Source: Rhizobiales bacterium dw_265 (GTDB taxonomy: Bacteria > Pseudomonadota > Alphaproteobacteria > Micropepsales > Micropepsaceae). From it: a stretch of DNA of 64,000 nucleotides. Below the pieces are notes generated by a model. That model did not search any database and was not told the origin of the DNA. It was given only the letters and a program-made list of their open reading frames with translations. Below, piece after piece: positions 25,852-42,675 of this stretch (its first letter is position 1; each line of letters starts with the position of its first letter). The stretch spans positions 1-64,000 of the forward strand of contig JAAVUU010000001.1 of NCBI GenBank assembly GCA_018449595.1, written 5' to 3'. The translations under genes were made by a program, and so were the position numbers.

Positions 25852-28184
25852 TCCCCCGCGCCACCTATCGCCTGCAGTTCCACAAGGATTTCAACTTCGC
25901 GGATGGCGCGCGGCTGGCCGATTATCTCGCCGCCCTGGGCATCAGCCATGTCTATGCCTCGCCCATTCTCGCCGCGCGCGCCGGATCGCTGCATGGCTAT
26001 GACGTGGTCGACCATTCCCGCATCAATCCCGAACTGGGCGGCGAAGAGGGCTTTCGCGCCATGGCGGCGGCGCTGCGCGCGAAGGGCCTGGGCCTCATCG
26101 TGGATATCGTGCCCAACCACATGGCGGTGGGCCAGGCGGACAATGGCTGGTGGCTCGATCTTTTGGAGAAGGGCCGGGACAGCGTCCACGCCGCCAGTTT
26201 CGACATCACCTGGGACGCGCCGGGACTGGAAGACAGGGTGCTGGCGCCGTTCCTGGATGGCCGGCCCGACGCGCTGTGGGCCAAGGGCGACCTCAAGCTC
26301 GTGCGCGACGCCCAATCGGGCAAATGGGCCTTCGCCTATTTCGGCCATCGCTTCCCGCTGCGGCCGGAAGACCAGACCATGACGGAGGCGCCCACCGACT
26401 GGGCCCCAGCATCGCGTCTTCTGGCGCGCCAGCATTTCGTGCTGGCCGACTGGCGGCAGGCCGACAGCCGGATCAACTGGCGGCGCTTTTTCGACGTTAC
26501 CGATCTGGCCGCCATTCGCGCTGAAAATCCCGCCGTATTCGAAGCGGTGCATGCAAAGATCTTCGCGCTTTACGGCGAGGGCCTGATCGACGGCGTGCGG
26601 GTCGATCATGTCGACGGCCTGGCCGATCCCCGTGCTTATTGCCGGCTGCTGCACCGGCGCCTGTCGGCTCTCAGGGCCGGGCCCTATCTGCTGGTGGAAA
26701 AAATCCTGGCCGAGAACGAGCATCTGCCCACCGACTGGGGTGTCCATGGCACCACCGGCTATGAGGCGATGGACGCTCTGTCCAGCCTGCTGCACGCCGA
26801 TGACGGCGGCGCGCTGGAAACGCTATGGCGGGCGGTGGGCGGCAAAAGCTTCGAGCAGGAGGAAACCGAAGCGCGGCAGGAATTGCTGGACACCAGCTTC
26901 GCCGCCCAGCGCAACGCCGTCCTGCGTGCCATCCAGGCGGCAATGCCCGGGACATCCGAACAGGCGCTGCGCCCCGCTCTCGCGAAGACCACCGCGGCGC
27001 TGCGCTGTTATCGCGGCTATGTCACCGGCGAGCCGGATACCCCGCCCCTCGCCCCACCGCTGGTCACGGCCCTCGCCCCCGGGCTGCGGCCCCTGTTCGA
27101 CGACCGCAGCGGCGCGGCCGCGACGGTCGAGGCGGTACGCCGGTTCCATCAGCTGACCGCGCCGATCGCCGCCAAGGCGGTCGAGGATACCGCTTTCTAT
27201 CGCTATGGGCGGCTGCTTTCGCGTAACGATGTGGGCTTCAATCCGCGCCGCGCTTTTCTTTCGCCGGCGGACTTCCATGCCCGTATCCTGGCCCGCGCCA
27301 CCGACTTTCCGCACGCCATGGTGACCACCGCCACCCATGACCACAAGCGCGGCGAAGACACCCGCGCCCGTCTGGCCGCGCTGAGCGCCAGCCCGGCCCT
27401 GTGGCGGGATTTCGTGCAGGCGGCACGGGGCTGCGACGGCATCGACCCCAGCGACACTTACATATTATACCAGACCCTGCTGGGCGCTTGGCCGGACCAA
27501 GCCGATGCGGATTTCGCCGCCCGCATCGAAGGCTGGTGCCGCAAGCATCTGCGCGAAGCCAAGCTACGCTCCAGTTGGCGCGCGCCCAATATCACCTATG
27601 AAGAGGCGTTCTGCCGCTTCGCCCGCCGCCTGGTGCTGGACCGGGCGATGCAGGATTTCCGCGACCGGCTGACGGCACTGCTGGCGGCGCTGGCACCGCT
27701 CGCCGAGGCCAATATCCTGGTCCAGGCGGCGCTGCGCCATACCCTGCCCGGGGTGCCGGACCTTTATCAGGGTGCGGAGTTTCTCGATCTCAGCCTGGTC
27801 GATCCCGACAATCGCCGCGCGGTGGACTATGCCGCCCGCAGGCAGACGCTGGCCGCGCCGCCGGCCGCGGACGCGCCGCTGGCCGCCCGCAAGCAAAGAC
27901 TGATCGCCACCCTGCTCGCGGCAAGAGGGGCCGATCCGGATCTGTGGACCTTGGGAAGCTATGAGCCCATCGCGGCGGGCGAGGGACTGATCGCCTTCGC
28001 GCGGCGGCACGCCGGCCGCACGCTGCGGGTGATCGCCCGCTGCAACGGATACCTCGCCGGCCGCGCCACTTTCACGCTGGAACAGCCGTGCCGCGATCTC
28101 CTCACCGGCCGCATCCTGCCGGCCGGTGCCGCCGCCGACCTGCCGCGGGAATGGCCCGTGGCGATCCTGACCGGAGCGGGCTAA
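25848..28184 (+). CDS. treY: malto-oligosyltrehalose synthase
   Basis: A 778-residue GH13 intramolecular transglucosylase that turns the reducing end of a maltodextrin into a trehalose unit. Family blocks are YRLQFHKDFNFADGARLADYLA at the N-terminus, DIVPNHMAVG, GVRVDHVDGLADP, VEKILAENEHLP, TTATHDHKRGEDTRARL and a C-terminal VPDLYQGAEF. The ATG 25848 overlaps the treZ stop. It ends in a 4-base overlap with the convergent alpha-glucosidase gene. Confidence 0.94.
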   Translation: MIPRATYRLQFHKDFNFADGARLADYLAALGISHVYASPILAARAGSLHGYDVVDHSRINPELGGEEGFRAMAAALRAKGLGLIVDIVPNHMAVGQADNGWWLDLLEKGRDSVHAASFDITWDAPGLEDRVLAPFLDGRPDALWAKGDLKLVRDAQSGKWAFAYFGHRFPLRPEDQTMTEAPTDWAPASRLLARQHFVLADWRQADSRINWRRFFDVTDLAAIRAENPAVFEAVHAKIFALYGEGLIDGVRVDHVDGLADPRAYCRLLHRRLSALRAGPYLLVEKILAENEHLPTDWGVHGTTGYEAMDALSSLLHADDGGALETLWRAVGGKSFEQEETEARQELLDTSFAAQRNAVLRAIQAAMPGTSEQALRPALAKTTAALRCYRGYVTGEPDTPPLAPPLVTALAPGLRPLFDDRSGAAATVEAVRRFHQLTAPIAAKAVEDTAFYRYGRLLSRNDVGFNPRRAFLSPADFHARILARATDFPHAMVTTATHDHKRGEDTRARLAALSASPALWRDFVQAARGCDGIDPSDTYILYQTLLGAWPDQADADFAARIEGWCRKHLREAKLRSSWRAPNITYEEAFCRFARRLVLDRAMQDFRDRLTALLAALAPLAEANILVQAALRHTLPGVPDLYQGAEFLDLSLVDPDNRRAVDYAARRQTLAAPPAADAPLAARKQRLIATLLAARGADPDLWTLGSYEPIAAGEGLIAFARRHAGRTLRVIARCNGYLAGRATFTLEQPCRDLLTGRILPAGAAADLPREWPVAILTGAG

Positions 28185-29770
28185 AGCGCCAGCCAGCATG
28201 TGGCCAGCGGTCCCAGCATTTCGCCTTGCCGATCGACCGCGCCGCTGGCGAACAATACCCGGCCCTGGGCGAGAGGGGGACAGGCCAGCGCCGTATCGCC
28301 CAGATTGAACAGGCAGCGCAGGCGTTGACCATCCGCCGCACGCTCAAAGCCCAGCAACGGCGCCACCAGATGCAGAGGCGTGAAATCGCCGACGCGCAGG
28401 GCCGGATGATCCCGGCGCAGCGCCACCAGCCGCCGCGTGACGGCCAGCACCGAATCCGCATCCTGCTCCTGCAGCGCCACGGCCCGCGTCCTGTGGCCTT
28501 CGGGCACCGGCAGCCACGGCTCGGCGATAGAGAAGCCGCCATGTGTATCCGAAGACCAGGGCATCGGCGTGCGCGCGCCGTCGCGCCCCTGGGTGAGCGG
28601 CCAGTTGGCGATCGCCTCCGGATCGCGCAACCGCTCAAAGGGAATACTGGCCTGGCTTAGCCCCAGTTCCTCGCCCTGATACAGGAAGACATTGCCGCGC
28701 AGGGCCATCAGCAGCGCCAGCAGCAGCTTGGCCCAGGCGTCCGGCGCCTCGGGCCGGCCCCAGCGGCTGACCACGCGTGGCGCGTCGTGATTGGAGAAGG
28801 CCCAGCTGGGCCAGCCTTCATCCGGTTTCCAGGAGGCCAGCGCCTCCAGCACCAGTTCCGGCGTCAGCGTTTCCGCCGACAGGAAGTCGAAGCCGTAAGA
28901 CGTGTTGAATCGGTTATCCCTCGCCGTGAACAGCCGCATCTCGCGTGGGGCCTGTTCGCCGCCCACCTCGGCCACGGTGAAGCGATCGGCGCCGAAGCCG
29001 CGCACCACACGGGCCAGCGCCTCGATGAAGGGGATCAGTTCCGGCTGGGACTGGTTGTGCAGATGGTGCTGGAAGTCGAACGGGCGCTTCCTGGGCAGAG
29101 CCGGATCGGTGACCGGCGGATTGTCCGTCAATATGGGATCGTGCATCGCGAAGTTGATGGCGTCCAGCCGGAAGCCGTCCACGCCGCGCGCCAGCCAGAA
29201 GCGCGCCACGTCGAACAGCGCTTCCTGCACCGCCGGATTGTGGACATTGAGGTTGGGCTGTGCGGGCAGGAAATTGTGCAGGTAATATTGCCCGCGCCGC
29301 CCGTCCCAGGTCCAGCTGGGCCCGTAAAAGACCGAAAGCCAGTTGTTGGGCGGCGTGCCGTCCGTTCTGGGATCGGCCCACACATACCAGTCGGCCTTGG
29401 CGTTGTTGCGGCCGGCGCGGCTCTCCCGGAACCAGGCATGGGCGTCGGAGGTATGGGCATAGACCTGGTCGATGATAACCTTGAGATTCAGCGCATGGGC
29501 CTGCGCCAGCAGCCTGTCGAAATCCGCCAGGGAGCCGAAAATCGGGTCGACGGCGCGATAATCCGATACGTCATAGCCGTAATCGATCATCGGCGAGGCG
29601 AAAAAGGGCGACAGCCAGATCGCATCCACGCCCAGCGACGCCACATGGTCCAGCCGTGCGGTAATGCCGTTCAGGTCGCCGATACCGTCGCCGTTGCTGT
29701 CCTGAAAGCTGCGCGGATAGATCTGATAGATGACGGCGCCCTGCCACCAGGGCGCGGAGGTCAGGACCAT
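28181..29770 (-). CDS. GH13 alpha-glucosidase (maltase-type)
   Basis: A 529-residue cytosolic GH13 enzyme with WWQGAVIYQIYPRSFQDSNGD at the N-terminus, the nucleophile region GFRLDAINFAM, acid/base AEVGGE and the transition-state SNHDAPRV, as in bacterial oligo-1,6-glucosidase/maltase and AglA enzymes. No signal peptide is seen. It would hydrolyse maltose and short maltodextrins left from glycogen breakdown to glucose. It is divergent from glgP with 89 bases between the starts, including a dyad at 29821-29842 that could regulate both. ATG 29770 is the family-like start. Confidence 0.9.
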   Translation of the reverse strand: MVLTSAPWWQGAVIYQIYPRSFQDSNGDGIGDLNGITARLDHVASLGVDAIWLSPFFASPMIDYGYDVSDYRAVDPIFGSLADFDRLLAQAHALNLKVIIDQVYAHTSDAHAWFRESRAGRNNAKADWYVWADPRTDGTPPNNWLSVFYGPSWTWDGRRGQYYLHNFLPAQPNLNVHNPAVQEALFDVARFWLARGVDGFRLDAINFAMHDPILTDNPPVTDPALPRKRPFDFQHHLHNQSQPELIPFIEALARVVRGFGADRFTVAEVGGEQAPREMRLFTARDNRFNTSYGFDFLSAETLTPELVLEALASWKPDEGWPSWAFSNHDAPRVVSRWGRPEAPDAWAKLLLALLMALRGNVFLYQGEELGLSQASIPFERLRDPEAIANWPLTQGRDGARTPMPWSSDTHGGFSIAEPWLPVPEGHRTRAVALQEQDADSVLAVTRRLVALRRDHPALRVGDFTPLHLVAPLLGFERAADGQRLRCLFNLGDTALACPPLAQGRVLFASGAVDRQGEMLGPLATCWLAL

Positions 29771-29820
29771 GCAGCAACCCGAAAGAATGGGTGAAGGTGT
29801 AGCTTGCGGCTCGGCATTGC

Positions 29821-29842
29821 GGTAAGGTTGCCAAACCTCACC
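29821..29842. promoter_or_regulatory. imperfect inverted repeat in divergent promoter
   Basis: GGTAAGGTT and AACCTCACC form a 9-base dyad with one mismatch around a 4-base centre, placed between the divergent alpha-glucosidase and glgP starts. This geometry suits an operator for a dimeric regulator of maltodextrin genes, but no regulator gene is present in this part of the window. Confidence 0.35.
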
Positions 29843-29859
29843 GGCCTTTGCAAATCGCC

Positions 29860-32283
29860 ATGACAACGCCCGCCGCGCCGCCACCTCTTCGACCATTCGC
29901 GGAACGGCTGATCGATACCCTGCTCCATCGCATCGGCAAGGATGAACGCGCCGCCAAGACACATGACTGGCTGGCCGCCACCATCCTCACCCTGCGCGAC
30001 GAGATCATCGACCGCTGGATGGCCTCTACCCGCGCCATGCATGCGGCGGGCGCCAAGCGGGTCTATTATCTGAGCCTGGAATTTTTGATCGGGAGGTTGC
30101 TACGCGACGCGCTGTCCAACCTCGGCATGTCGGAGGAGGTCGACGCCGCCCTCAAGGCCCATGGCGTGGATCTGGCGAAGATCGAGGAGATGGAACCCGA
30201 CGCCGCGCTGGGCAATGGCGGCCTGGGGCGGCTGGCGGCCTGCTTCATGGACAGCCTGGCCTCGCTCGACCTACCGGCAACTGGTTATGGCCTGCGCTAT
30301 GTCAACGGCATGTTCCGCCAGCGCATCAAGGACGGCTGGCAGCTGGAATATCCCGAAACCTGGCTCGAGCATGGCAATCCCTGGGAGTTCGAACGGCGCG
30401 AGACCGCCTATCTGGTCGGCTTCGGCGGCGAGGTGATCGGCAATGTCAACGGCTCGGTCCATTGGCAGCCGGCGGAGGCGGTGCGGGCCGAGGCGCTCGA
30501 CACCCCCGTGGTGGGCTGGCGCGGCAAGCGCGTGAACACATTGCGATTGTGGAATGCGCTGGCGCTCGATCCCATCCGGCTGGATGCGTTCAATGCCGGC
30601 GACCATATCGGCGCCCTGGCGGAAGAGGCGCGCGCCGAACGGCTGGTGCGGGTTCTCTATCCCGCCGACTCCAATGCCGCCGGTCAGGAACTGCGGCTGC
30701 GCCAGGAATATTTCTTCTCCAGCGCCTCGATCCAGGACATCCTGCGGCGTCACTTGCAATATTTCGGCGATATTCGCAGCCTGCCCCAGAAAGCGTCCAT
30801 CCAGCTCAACGATACCCATCCCGCGCTGGCGGTGACCGAACTGATGCGGCTTTTGATCGACCATCACAAGCTGGAATTCGCCGAAGCCTGGGACATCACC
30901 CGCGCCACCGTCAGCTATACCAACCACACCTTGTTGCCTGAGGCGCTGGAAAGCTGGCCCCTGCCCCTGTTCGAGCGGCTGCTGCCCCGCCACATGCAGC
31001 TGGTCTATGCCATCAATGCCGACCTGCTGCGCAGCGCGCGGCGCAAGGAAGGATTCGACGGCCATGCCATCGCGGCCATATCGCTGATCGACGAAAGCGG
31101 CGAGCGGCGCGTGCGCATGGCCAATCTCGCCTTCGCCGGATCGCACAGCGTCAACGGCGTGGCGGCACTGCATACCGAGCTGATGAAGCAGACCGTGTTC
31201 GCGGACCTGCACCGCCTGTTTCCCGACCGTATCAACAACAAGACCAACGGCATCACGCCCCGCCGCTGGCTGAAGGAATGCAATCCCGGCCTGACCAATC
31301 TGATCCGCGAGGCGATCGGCGAGGCCTTCCTAGAAGACGCGCAGCAATTGACGGCGCTGGCGCCCTTTGCCGACGATGCTGCCTTCCTGGAGAAGTTCAC
31401 CGCCGTCAAGCGCGCCAACAAGGTGGCGCTGGCCGCCCATGTCCAGGGCACCCTGGGGCTGCAGCTGAATCCCGATGCGCTGTTCGACGTGCAGATCAAG
31501 CGCATCCATGAATACAAGCGCCAGTTGCTCAACATCATCGAAACCGTGTCCCTGTACGACCAGATCCGCAGTCATCCCGAGCGCGACTGGGTACCCCGCG
31601 TCAAGCTGTTCGCGGGCAAGGCCGCGCCCAGCTACCACAATGCCAAGATGATCATAAAGCTGGCCAACGACGTGGCCCGGCGCGTCAATTCCGATCCTTC
31701 GGTGCGCGGCCTGCTCAAGGTGGCGTTCCTGCCCAACTACAATGTCACCCTGGCCGAAACCGTCATCCCGGCGGCGGACCTGTCGGAGCAGATTTCCACC
31801 GCCGGCATGGAAGCATCGGGCACCGGCAACATGAAGCTGGCGCTGAACGGCGCGCTGACGATCGGCACCCTGGACGGCGCCAATATCGAGATCATGGAGC
31901 GGGTCGGGAACGAGAATATCCTGATCTTCGGCCTGACCGCCGAGGAGGTCGCCCAGCGCCGCCGCGAGGGCTATGCCCCGCGCGCCCTGATCGAAAGCTC
32001 GCGCGAACTGTCGCAGGCACTTTCGGCCATCGCTTCGGGCGTCTTCTCGCCGGACGATCCGGGGCGCTATGCCGACCTGATCGGCGGTATCTACGATCAT
32101 GACTGGTTCATGATCGCCGCCGATTTCGAATCCTACAACGCCGCACAGCGCCAGGCCGACACCCGCTGGAACGATCCCAAGGACTGGCACACGGCGTGCG
32201 TCCGCAATGTCGCGCATGTCGGCTGGTTTTCTTCGGACCGCACCATCTTGGAATATGCTCGCGACATCTGGGGCATGGCTTGA
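29860..32283 (+). CDS. glgP: glycogen/maltodextrin phosphorylase
   Basis: An 807-residue GT35 phosphorylase that releases glucose-1-phosphate from alpha-1,4-glucan ends using pyridoxal phosphate. Family blocks include [54 protein letters not shown] and the PLP-binding region [22 protein letters not shown] 29860 is chosen over a TTG 12 bases upstream. It is first in the glgP-glgB-glgC-glgA/pgm-glgX2 operon; glgB overlaps its stop. Its product glucose-1-P is the substrate of both GlgC and Pgm encoded downstream. Confidence 0.95.
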   Translation: MTTPAAPPPLRPFAERLIDTLLHRIGKDERAAKTHDWLAATILTLRDEIIDRWMASTRAMHAAGAKRVYYLSLEFLIGRLLRDALSNLGMSEEVDAALKAHGVDLAKIEEMEPDAALGNGGLGRLAACFMDSLASLDLPATGYGLRYVNGMFRQRIKDGWQLEYPETWLEHGNPWEFERRETAYLVGFGGEVIGNVNGSVHWQPAEAVRAEALDTPVVGWRGKRVNTLRLWNALALDPIRLDAFNAGDHIGALAEEARAERLVRVLYPADSNAAGQELRLRQEYFFSSASIQDILRRHLQYFGDIRSLPQKASIQLNDTHPALAVTELMRLLIDHHKLEFAEAWDITRATVSYTNHTLLPEALESWPLPLFERLLPRHMQLVYAINADLLRSARRKEGFDGHAIAAISLIDESGERRVRMANLAFAGSHSVNGVAALHTELMKQTVFADLHRLFPDRINNKTNGITPRRWLKECNPGLTNLIREAIGEAFLEDAQQLTALAPFADDAAFLEKFTAVKRANKVALAAHVQGTLGLQLNPDALFDVQIKRIHEYKRQLLNIIETVSLYDQIRSHPERDWVPRVKLFAGKAAPSYHNAKMIIKLANDVARRVNSDPSVRGLLKVAFLPNYNVTLAETVIPAADLSEQISTAGMEASGTGNMKLALNGALTIGTLDGANIEIMERVGNENILIFGLTAEEVAQRRREGYAPRALIESSRELSQALSAIASGVFSPDDPGRYADLIGGIYDHDWFMIAADFESYNAAQRQADTRWNDPKDWHTACVRNVAHVGWFSSDRTILEYARDIWGMA

Positions 32284-34433
32284 AGCCCGGGCGCGCCGCC
32301 ATCGAGGCGCTGCTGGCGGGCCGGCACGCCGATCCCTTCTCGCTGCTGGGCACCTACGCCGGACCCCAGGGCACCTTCGCGCGCGCGCTGATCCCCGGCG
32401 CCGAAACGGCGGACGCGTACGACCTGGCGGGCAACAGCCTGGGACGCCTGGCCCGCACCGACGCGCGCGGACTTTTCGAAGGCGAAATTGCCGGCCCGCC
32501 GCAGCCGCTGAAATACCGCGCCCAAGGCCATGGTGCGGAATGGTGGATGACCGATCCCTACAGTTTCGGACCGGTGCTGGGGCCGGTCGACGATTTCCTG
32601 ATGGGGGAAGGGACCCATAGACGGCTCTACGACAAGATGGGCGCGCACCTGATCGCCCATGAAGGCGCTCAGGGCGTGCATTTTGCCGTATGGGCTCCCA
32701 ACGCCCAGCGTGTATCGGTGGTGGGCGACTTCAACGACTGGGACGGCCGCCGCCACCAGATGCGGCGGCGTCTGGATGTGGGGATATGGGAAATCTTCAT
32801 CCCCGACATTGCCGATCACCGCGCCTACAAGTTCGAGATCATCGGCCCGCAAGGCGAAGCCCTGCCGCTCAAGGCCGATCCCTTTGCCTTCTTTTCAGAA
32901 TTGCGGCCCAAGACGGCTTCTTTGACGATGGCGCCTTCCTCTCATGTCTGGGGTGACGCAGACCACCGCGCTCATTGGGCCACCGCCGATCCCCGCCGCC
33001 AGCCCATCGCCATCTATGAAGTCCATGCCGGATCGTGGCAGCGCGACAGTCACGGCTGGTTCCTGGACTGGGACGCGCTGGCGGACCGGCTGATCCCCTA
33101 TGTCGCCGGCATGGGCTTTACCCACATCGAATTCCTGCCGATCAGCGAACATCCTTTCGATCCCAGCTGGGGCTACCAGACGACCGGGCTTTATGCGCCG
33201 ACCGCGCGCTTCGGCGCGCCTGACGACTTTGCCCGCTTCGTGGACGGGGCGCACCGGGCCGGATTGGGCGTGCTGATAGACTGGGTGCCGGCGCATTTTC
33301 CCACCGACAGCCACGGCCTGGCGCATTTCGACGGCACCGCGCTCTATGAGCATATGGATCCCCGCCAGGGCTTCCATCCCGACTGGAACACCGCCATCTA
33401 CAATTTCGGGCGCCGCGAGGTGGCCTCGTTCCTGGTCAACAACGCGCTTTATTGGGCCGATCGCTATCATGTTGATGGCCTGCGGGTGGATGCGGTCGCC
33501 TCGATGCTGTACCGGGATTATTCGCGCAAGCCCGGCGAATGGGTGCCCAATACGGCAGGCGGCCGGGAGAACTGGGAAGCGGTGGATTTCCTGCGCGCCA
33601 TGAACCGCGCCGTCTATGGCGCCCATCCCGGTATTTTCACCGTGGCGGAGGAATCCACCTCCTGGCCCGGCGTGTCCCGGCCGGCGCATGAAGGCGGTCT
33701 GGGTTTTGGCTTCAAGTGGAACATGGGTTTTATGCACGACACGTTGCAATACATGTCGCGCGATCCGGTGCACCGTACCCACCACCATGACGACATCACC
33801 TTTGGCCTGGTCTATGCCTTCAGCGAGAATTTCGTCCTGCCGCTGAGCCATGACGAGGTCGTGCATGGCAAGGGCTCGCTGCTGTCCAAGATGGCGGGTG
33901 ATGACTGGCAGAAATTTGCCAACCTGCGGGCCTATTACGCCCTGATGTGGGGCTATCCCGGCAAGAAGCTGCTGTTCATGGGCCAGGAATTCGCCCAGCG
34001 CCGGGAATGGGACGCCAACCAGGCCCTGGACTGGCATCTGCTGGCGGCGCCCGCCCATGCCGGCGTCCAGGCCCTGGTACGCGACCTCAACCGCGTCTAT
34101 CGCGACAAGCCCGCACTGCATGCGCGGGATTGCGAAGGCGGCGGTTTTGCCTGGGCGGTGGTGGACGACCATGCCAATTCGGTCTTTGCCTGGACCCGGC
34201 ATGCCCCCGGCGCCAATCCGGTGCTTGTGGTCGCCAACATGACGCCCGTGCCACGCACCGGCTATCAGGTTCCAGTACCCCGAAACGGCCATTGGAAAGA
34301 GATTATCAATAGCGATGCGCAACAATATGGCGGCGCTGGCGTTGGCAATTTTGGCGGCACGGACGCCGTGGCCGGGACTGTCACCTTGACCCTGCCACCG
34401 CTGGCCACCGTGATGCTGGAATACGAAGAATAA
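32280..34433 (+). CDS. glgB: 1,4-alpha-glucan branching enzyme
   Basis: A 717-residue GH13 branching enzyme with an N-terminal domain, CBM48 ([25 protein letters not shown]), and the barrel motifs [42 protein letters not shown] and [15 protein letters not shown]. It makes alpha-1,6 branches in glycogen. The likely start is TTG 32280, which overlaps the glgP stop (TTGA) and has a G-rich site upstream; there is no suitable ATG nearby. The frame is open upstream into glgP, which is only a shadow. Confidence 0.93.
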   Translation: MKPGRAAIEALLAGRHADPFSLLGTYAGPQGTFARALIPGAETADAYDLAGNSLGRLARTDARGLFEGEIAGPPQPLKYRAQGHGAEWWMTDPYSFGPVLGPVDDFLMGEGTHRRLYDKMGAHLIAHEGAQGVHFAVWAPNAQRVSVVGDFNDWDGRRHQMRRRLDVGIWEIFIPDIADHRAYKFEIIGPQGEALPLKADPFAFFSELRPKTASLTMAPSSHVWGDADHRAHWATADPRRQPIAIYEVHAGSWQRDSHGWFLDWDALADRLIPYVAGMGFTHIEFLPISEHPFDPSWGYQTTGLYAPTARFGAPDDFARFVDGAHRAGLGVLIDWVPAHFPTDSHGLAHFDGTALYEHMDPRQGFHPDWNTAIYNFGRREVASFLVNNALYWADRYHVDGLRVDAVASMLYRDYSRKPGEWVPNTAGGRENWEAVDFLRAMNRAVYGAHPGIFTVAEESTSWPGVSRPAHEGGLGFGFKWNMGFMHDTLQYMSRDPVHRTHHHDDITFGLVYAFSENFVLPLSHDEVVHGKGSLLSKMAGDDWQKFANLRAYYALMWGYPGKKLLFMGQEFAQRREWDANQALDWHLLAAPAHAGVQALVRDLNRVYRDKPALHARDCEGGGFAWAVVDDHANSVFAWTRHAPGANPVLVVANMTPVPRTGYQVPVPRNGHWKEIINSDAQQYGGAGVGNFGGTDAVAGTVTLTLPPLATVMLEYEE

Positions 34434-34449
34434 GACAGGCGAAGACATT

Positions 34450-40567
<6,118 letters not shown>

Positions 40568-40969
40568 TGAAATCATGGTACGGACAGCGGTACCATACTC
40601 TCGGCTGTCACCCGCATAGCGGCACCAAGTCCACGGCCTCAGTAAAATACCAGACAAAATTGCCGATGATTCCATGTGGACTAACGCGGCGGAGACAGCC
40701 ACCAGTCAAGGGAAAGCGCGCGATTTTGGCTGGAAAGGGGAAAATTGACATAAGAAAAAAGGCGGCTTCCAGCCATTTTGATGGACATATCTTGGCCACA
40801 CCGTCTACCCGAACCTAAATCCGCTACCGAAATGTGTGTCGGTTCGACTTCGGCACCATCTTCGTACATTAGGTAGCGAAATATGGCCCATGGCACGATT
40901 TTCGTGCCGTTGCGTGGCGGTCTCCGAACACCAAATTGAAACCCGTTTAGTGAAGTCGACAGGCCGAGG
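40568..40969. other. intergenic region between converging operons
   Basis: About 400 bases, lower in GC than the flanks, separate the glgX2 stop from the stop of the receiver-kinase gene on the other strand. I see no convincing gene. A 7-base dyad (ATGGTAC, 8-base loop, GTACCAT) at 40575-40596 lies 7 bases after the glgX2 stop and may end the glycogen operon, although no T run follows. Confidence 0.5.
40575..40596 (+). terminator. possible dyad after glgX2
   Basis: ATGGTAC at 40575-40581 and GTACCAT at 40590-40596 pair perfectly around GGACAGCG, directly after the last glycogen gene. Without a following T run it is a weak intrinsic-terminator candidate. Confidence 0.3.
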
Positions 40970-42103
40970 TTACGTAAAAATCGGCAGCCTGACCTTGAAG
41001 ATGCTGCCAGCGTTCAGGCCTGCGCTTTGTAGTGCGATCGTGCCGCCATGCATTTCGACGAGCTGTTTGACAAGGGCCAGACCAATGCCCAAGCCGTCCT
41101 TGGCATTCTTGGAGCCGTTGCTCACCTGGGTAAAGATGTCGAAAATCTTCGACTGCATGTCCGGGGATATTCCAATGCCGTTGTCGGAGACTTCGATTTC
41201 GGCGTAGGCGTCGTCGATCCGGGCGGCTAGACCGATTTTACCCCCCGGTGGTGTATACTTCGCAGCATTGTTGAGAAGATTGCTGACGACCTGAGACAGC
41301 CTTGTGAAATCACCATTCAGCCAAACTGGCTGGGGCGTGAGATCCACCGATAGGGTGTGGCGCTCGTTGTCAATTAGCGGTCGGCTGAGTTCGATCGCCG
41401 CCCCCAGGACAGCAGCCAGCTCCACCCGCTCCTTTTTAAGGGAAATCTTGCCCTGATCTATGCGTGAGATATCCAGCAGATCTTCGACCAGACGCGAAAG
41501 ATGTGCGATCTGGCTTTCCATCTGGATGCGAATGCTCTGGGCTTTTTCGATATCCTCACCACGTCTTTTCAGGAGCGCCAAGCCGGCGCCGAGCGCCATG
41601 ATGGGATTGCGCAGCTCGTGGCCCAGAATCGCCAAAAACTCGTTCTTGTGACGGTTGGCGGTGCTGAGGTTTATGGCATAGGCTTCCAGCTCGTCACGCT
41701 GAAGCGCGAGTTGCCGGCGTTGCTCGTACAGGTCGCAAAACACCCGGGCTTTGCTGCGGATGATATCTGGCTCGATAGGCTTTTGAATGAAGTCGACGGC
41801 GCCAGCCTCGTATCCGCGAAACCTGCGCTGAATGTCGGCGGTGCCGGCGGTCAGAAAGATGATCGGAATATGGCGCGAGCGTTCGCTGCCGCGCATGAAC
41901 TCGGCCAGTTGAAATCCGTCCATGCCGGGCATCTGCACGTCCAGCAAGGCAAGGGCGAAATCGCCAACCAGAAGAAGCTCCAAGGCTTCCTCTCCAGATC
42001 GCGCTTTCACGCATTCCAGGCCGTCGCGGCGCAGAATGCCTTCAAGCGCCAAAAGGTTCTCGTCCAGATCATCGACCAACAGGATTTTGGTGGGGTCCGT
42101 CAT
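40970..42103 (-). CDS. receiver-histidine kinase (response-regulator sensor fusion)
   Basis: A 377-residue soluble protein: an N-terminal receiver (VDDLDEN, phospho-acceptor Asp55 in LLDVQMPGMDG, Lys108 in QKPI), a short coiled coil, a HisKA helix with His162 (ILGHELRNPIMAL) and an HATPase (NNAAKYTPPG, DNGIGI, GLGIGLAL). It looks like the output partner of the hybrid kinase at 43503-46937, receiving phosphate on its receiver to gate its own kinase. It is the last gene of the four-gene module; ATG 42103 overlaps the cheB stop. Confidence 0.92.
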   Translation of the reverse strand: MTDPTKILLVDDLDENLLALEGILRRDGLECVKARSGEEALELLLVGDFALALLDVQMPGMDGFQLAEFMRGSERSRHIPIIFLTAGTADIQRRFRGYEAGAVDFIQKPIEPDIIRSKARVFCDLYEQRRQLALQRDELEAYAINLSTANRHKNEFLAILGHELRNPIMALGAGLALLKRRGEDIEKAQSIRIQMESQIAHLSRLVEDLLDISRIDQGKISLKKERVELAAVLGAAIELSRPLIDNERHTLSVDLTPQPVWLNGDFTRLSQVVSNLLNNAAKYTPPGGKIGLAARIDDAYAEIEVSDNGIGISPDMQSKIFDIFTQVSNGSKNAKDGLGIGLALVKQLVEMHGGTIALQSAGLNAGSIFKVRLPIFT

Positions 42104-42675
42104 GCAGCCCCCCATGCCAGGAGACTGGATGCCATTTGCTTTAAGGACATGACCTTAGCGGTGGGACACGCGGCGAGAGCAAAGCCGGGCATTTGCGCGG
42201 CGTAGGCAGTGGCGGGGTCTTCCACGACAGCGATTCCGCCGACCTTAGCCAAGGCGGCGAGACCCGCCGCGCCATCCTGGTTAGCACCGGTCAAAATGAC
42301 ACCCAACAGTCCGGGGCCATAAGCGTCTGCTGCGCTTTCAAACAGGACGTCTATCGCTGGCCGGGAATGGTTGACCAACTCATCCGATGATAGCGATACA
42401 GAAAAATCCTCTTCGACCAGCATGTGATAATCGGACGGCGCGAAGTAAACGACACCGCCCGTGACGGTCTCTTTATCCTCTGCTTCCTTCACGGTAATTT
42501 TGCAGCGGGACTCAAATAGCGGCGCCAAGACATTTCGTCTGTCGGGCGGCACATGGACCACGATGAAAACCGGCAGCGGATAGTCTTTGGGAAGATCGGG
42601 CAAAATGGTCAACAGGGCTTCCACGGCGCCGGCCGAGGCGCCGATCACAATCGCTTTGGGAATTGCATCGGTCAC
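42100..42675 (-). CDS. cheB: stand-alone CheB-type methylesterase
   Basis: A 191-residue CheB catalytic domain without the usual N-terminal receiver. The catalytic triad positions are visible: Ser in GASAGA near residue 14, His in IVVHVPP and Asp in LTGANQDGAAGL. It removes methyl groups from (or deamidates) Glu/Gln on a target protein. It overlaps cheR upstream and the receiver-kinase gene downstream by 4 bases each. No chemoreceptor, CheA or CheW gene is nearby, so the target may be the hybrid kinase itself (inference). Confidence 0.9.
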   Translation of the reverse strand: MTDAIPKAIVIGASAGAVEALLTILPDLPKDYPLPVFIVVHVPPDRRNVLAPLFESRCKITVKEAEDKETVTGGVVYFAPSDYHMLVEEDFSVSLSSDELVNHSRPAIDVLFESAADAYGPGLLGVILTGANQDGAAGLAALAKVGGIAVVEDPATAYAAQMPGFALAACPTAKVMSLKQMASSLLAWGAA

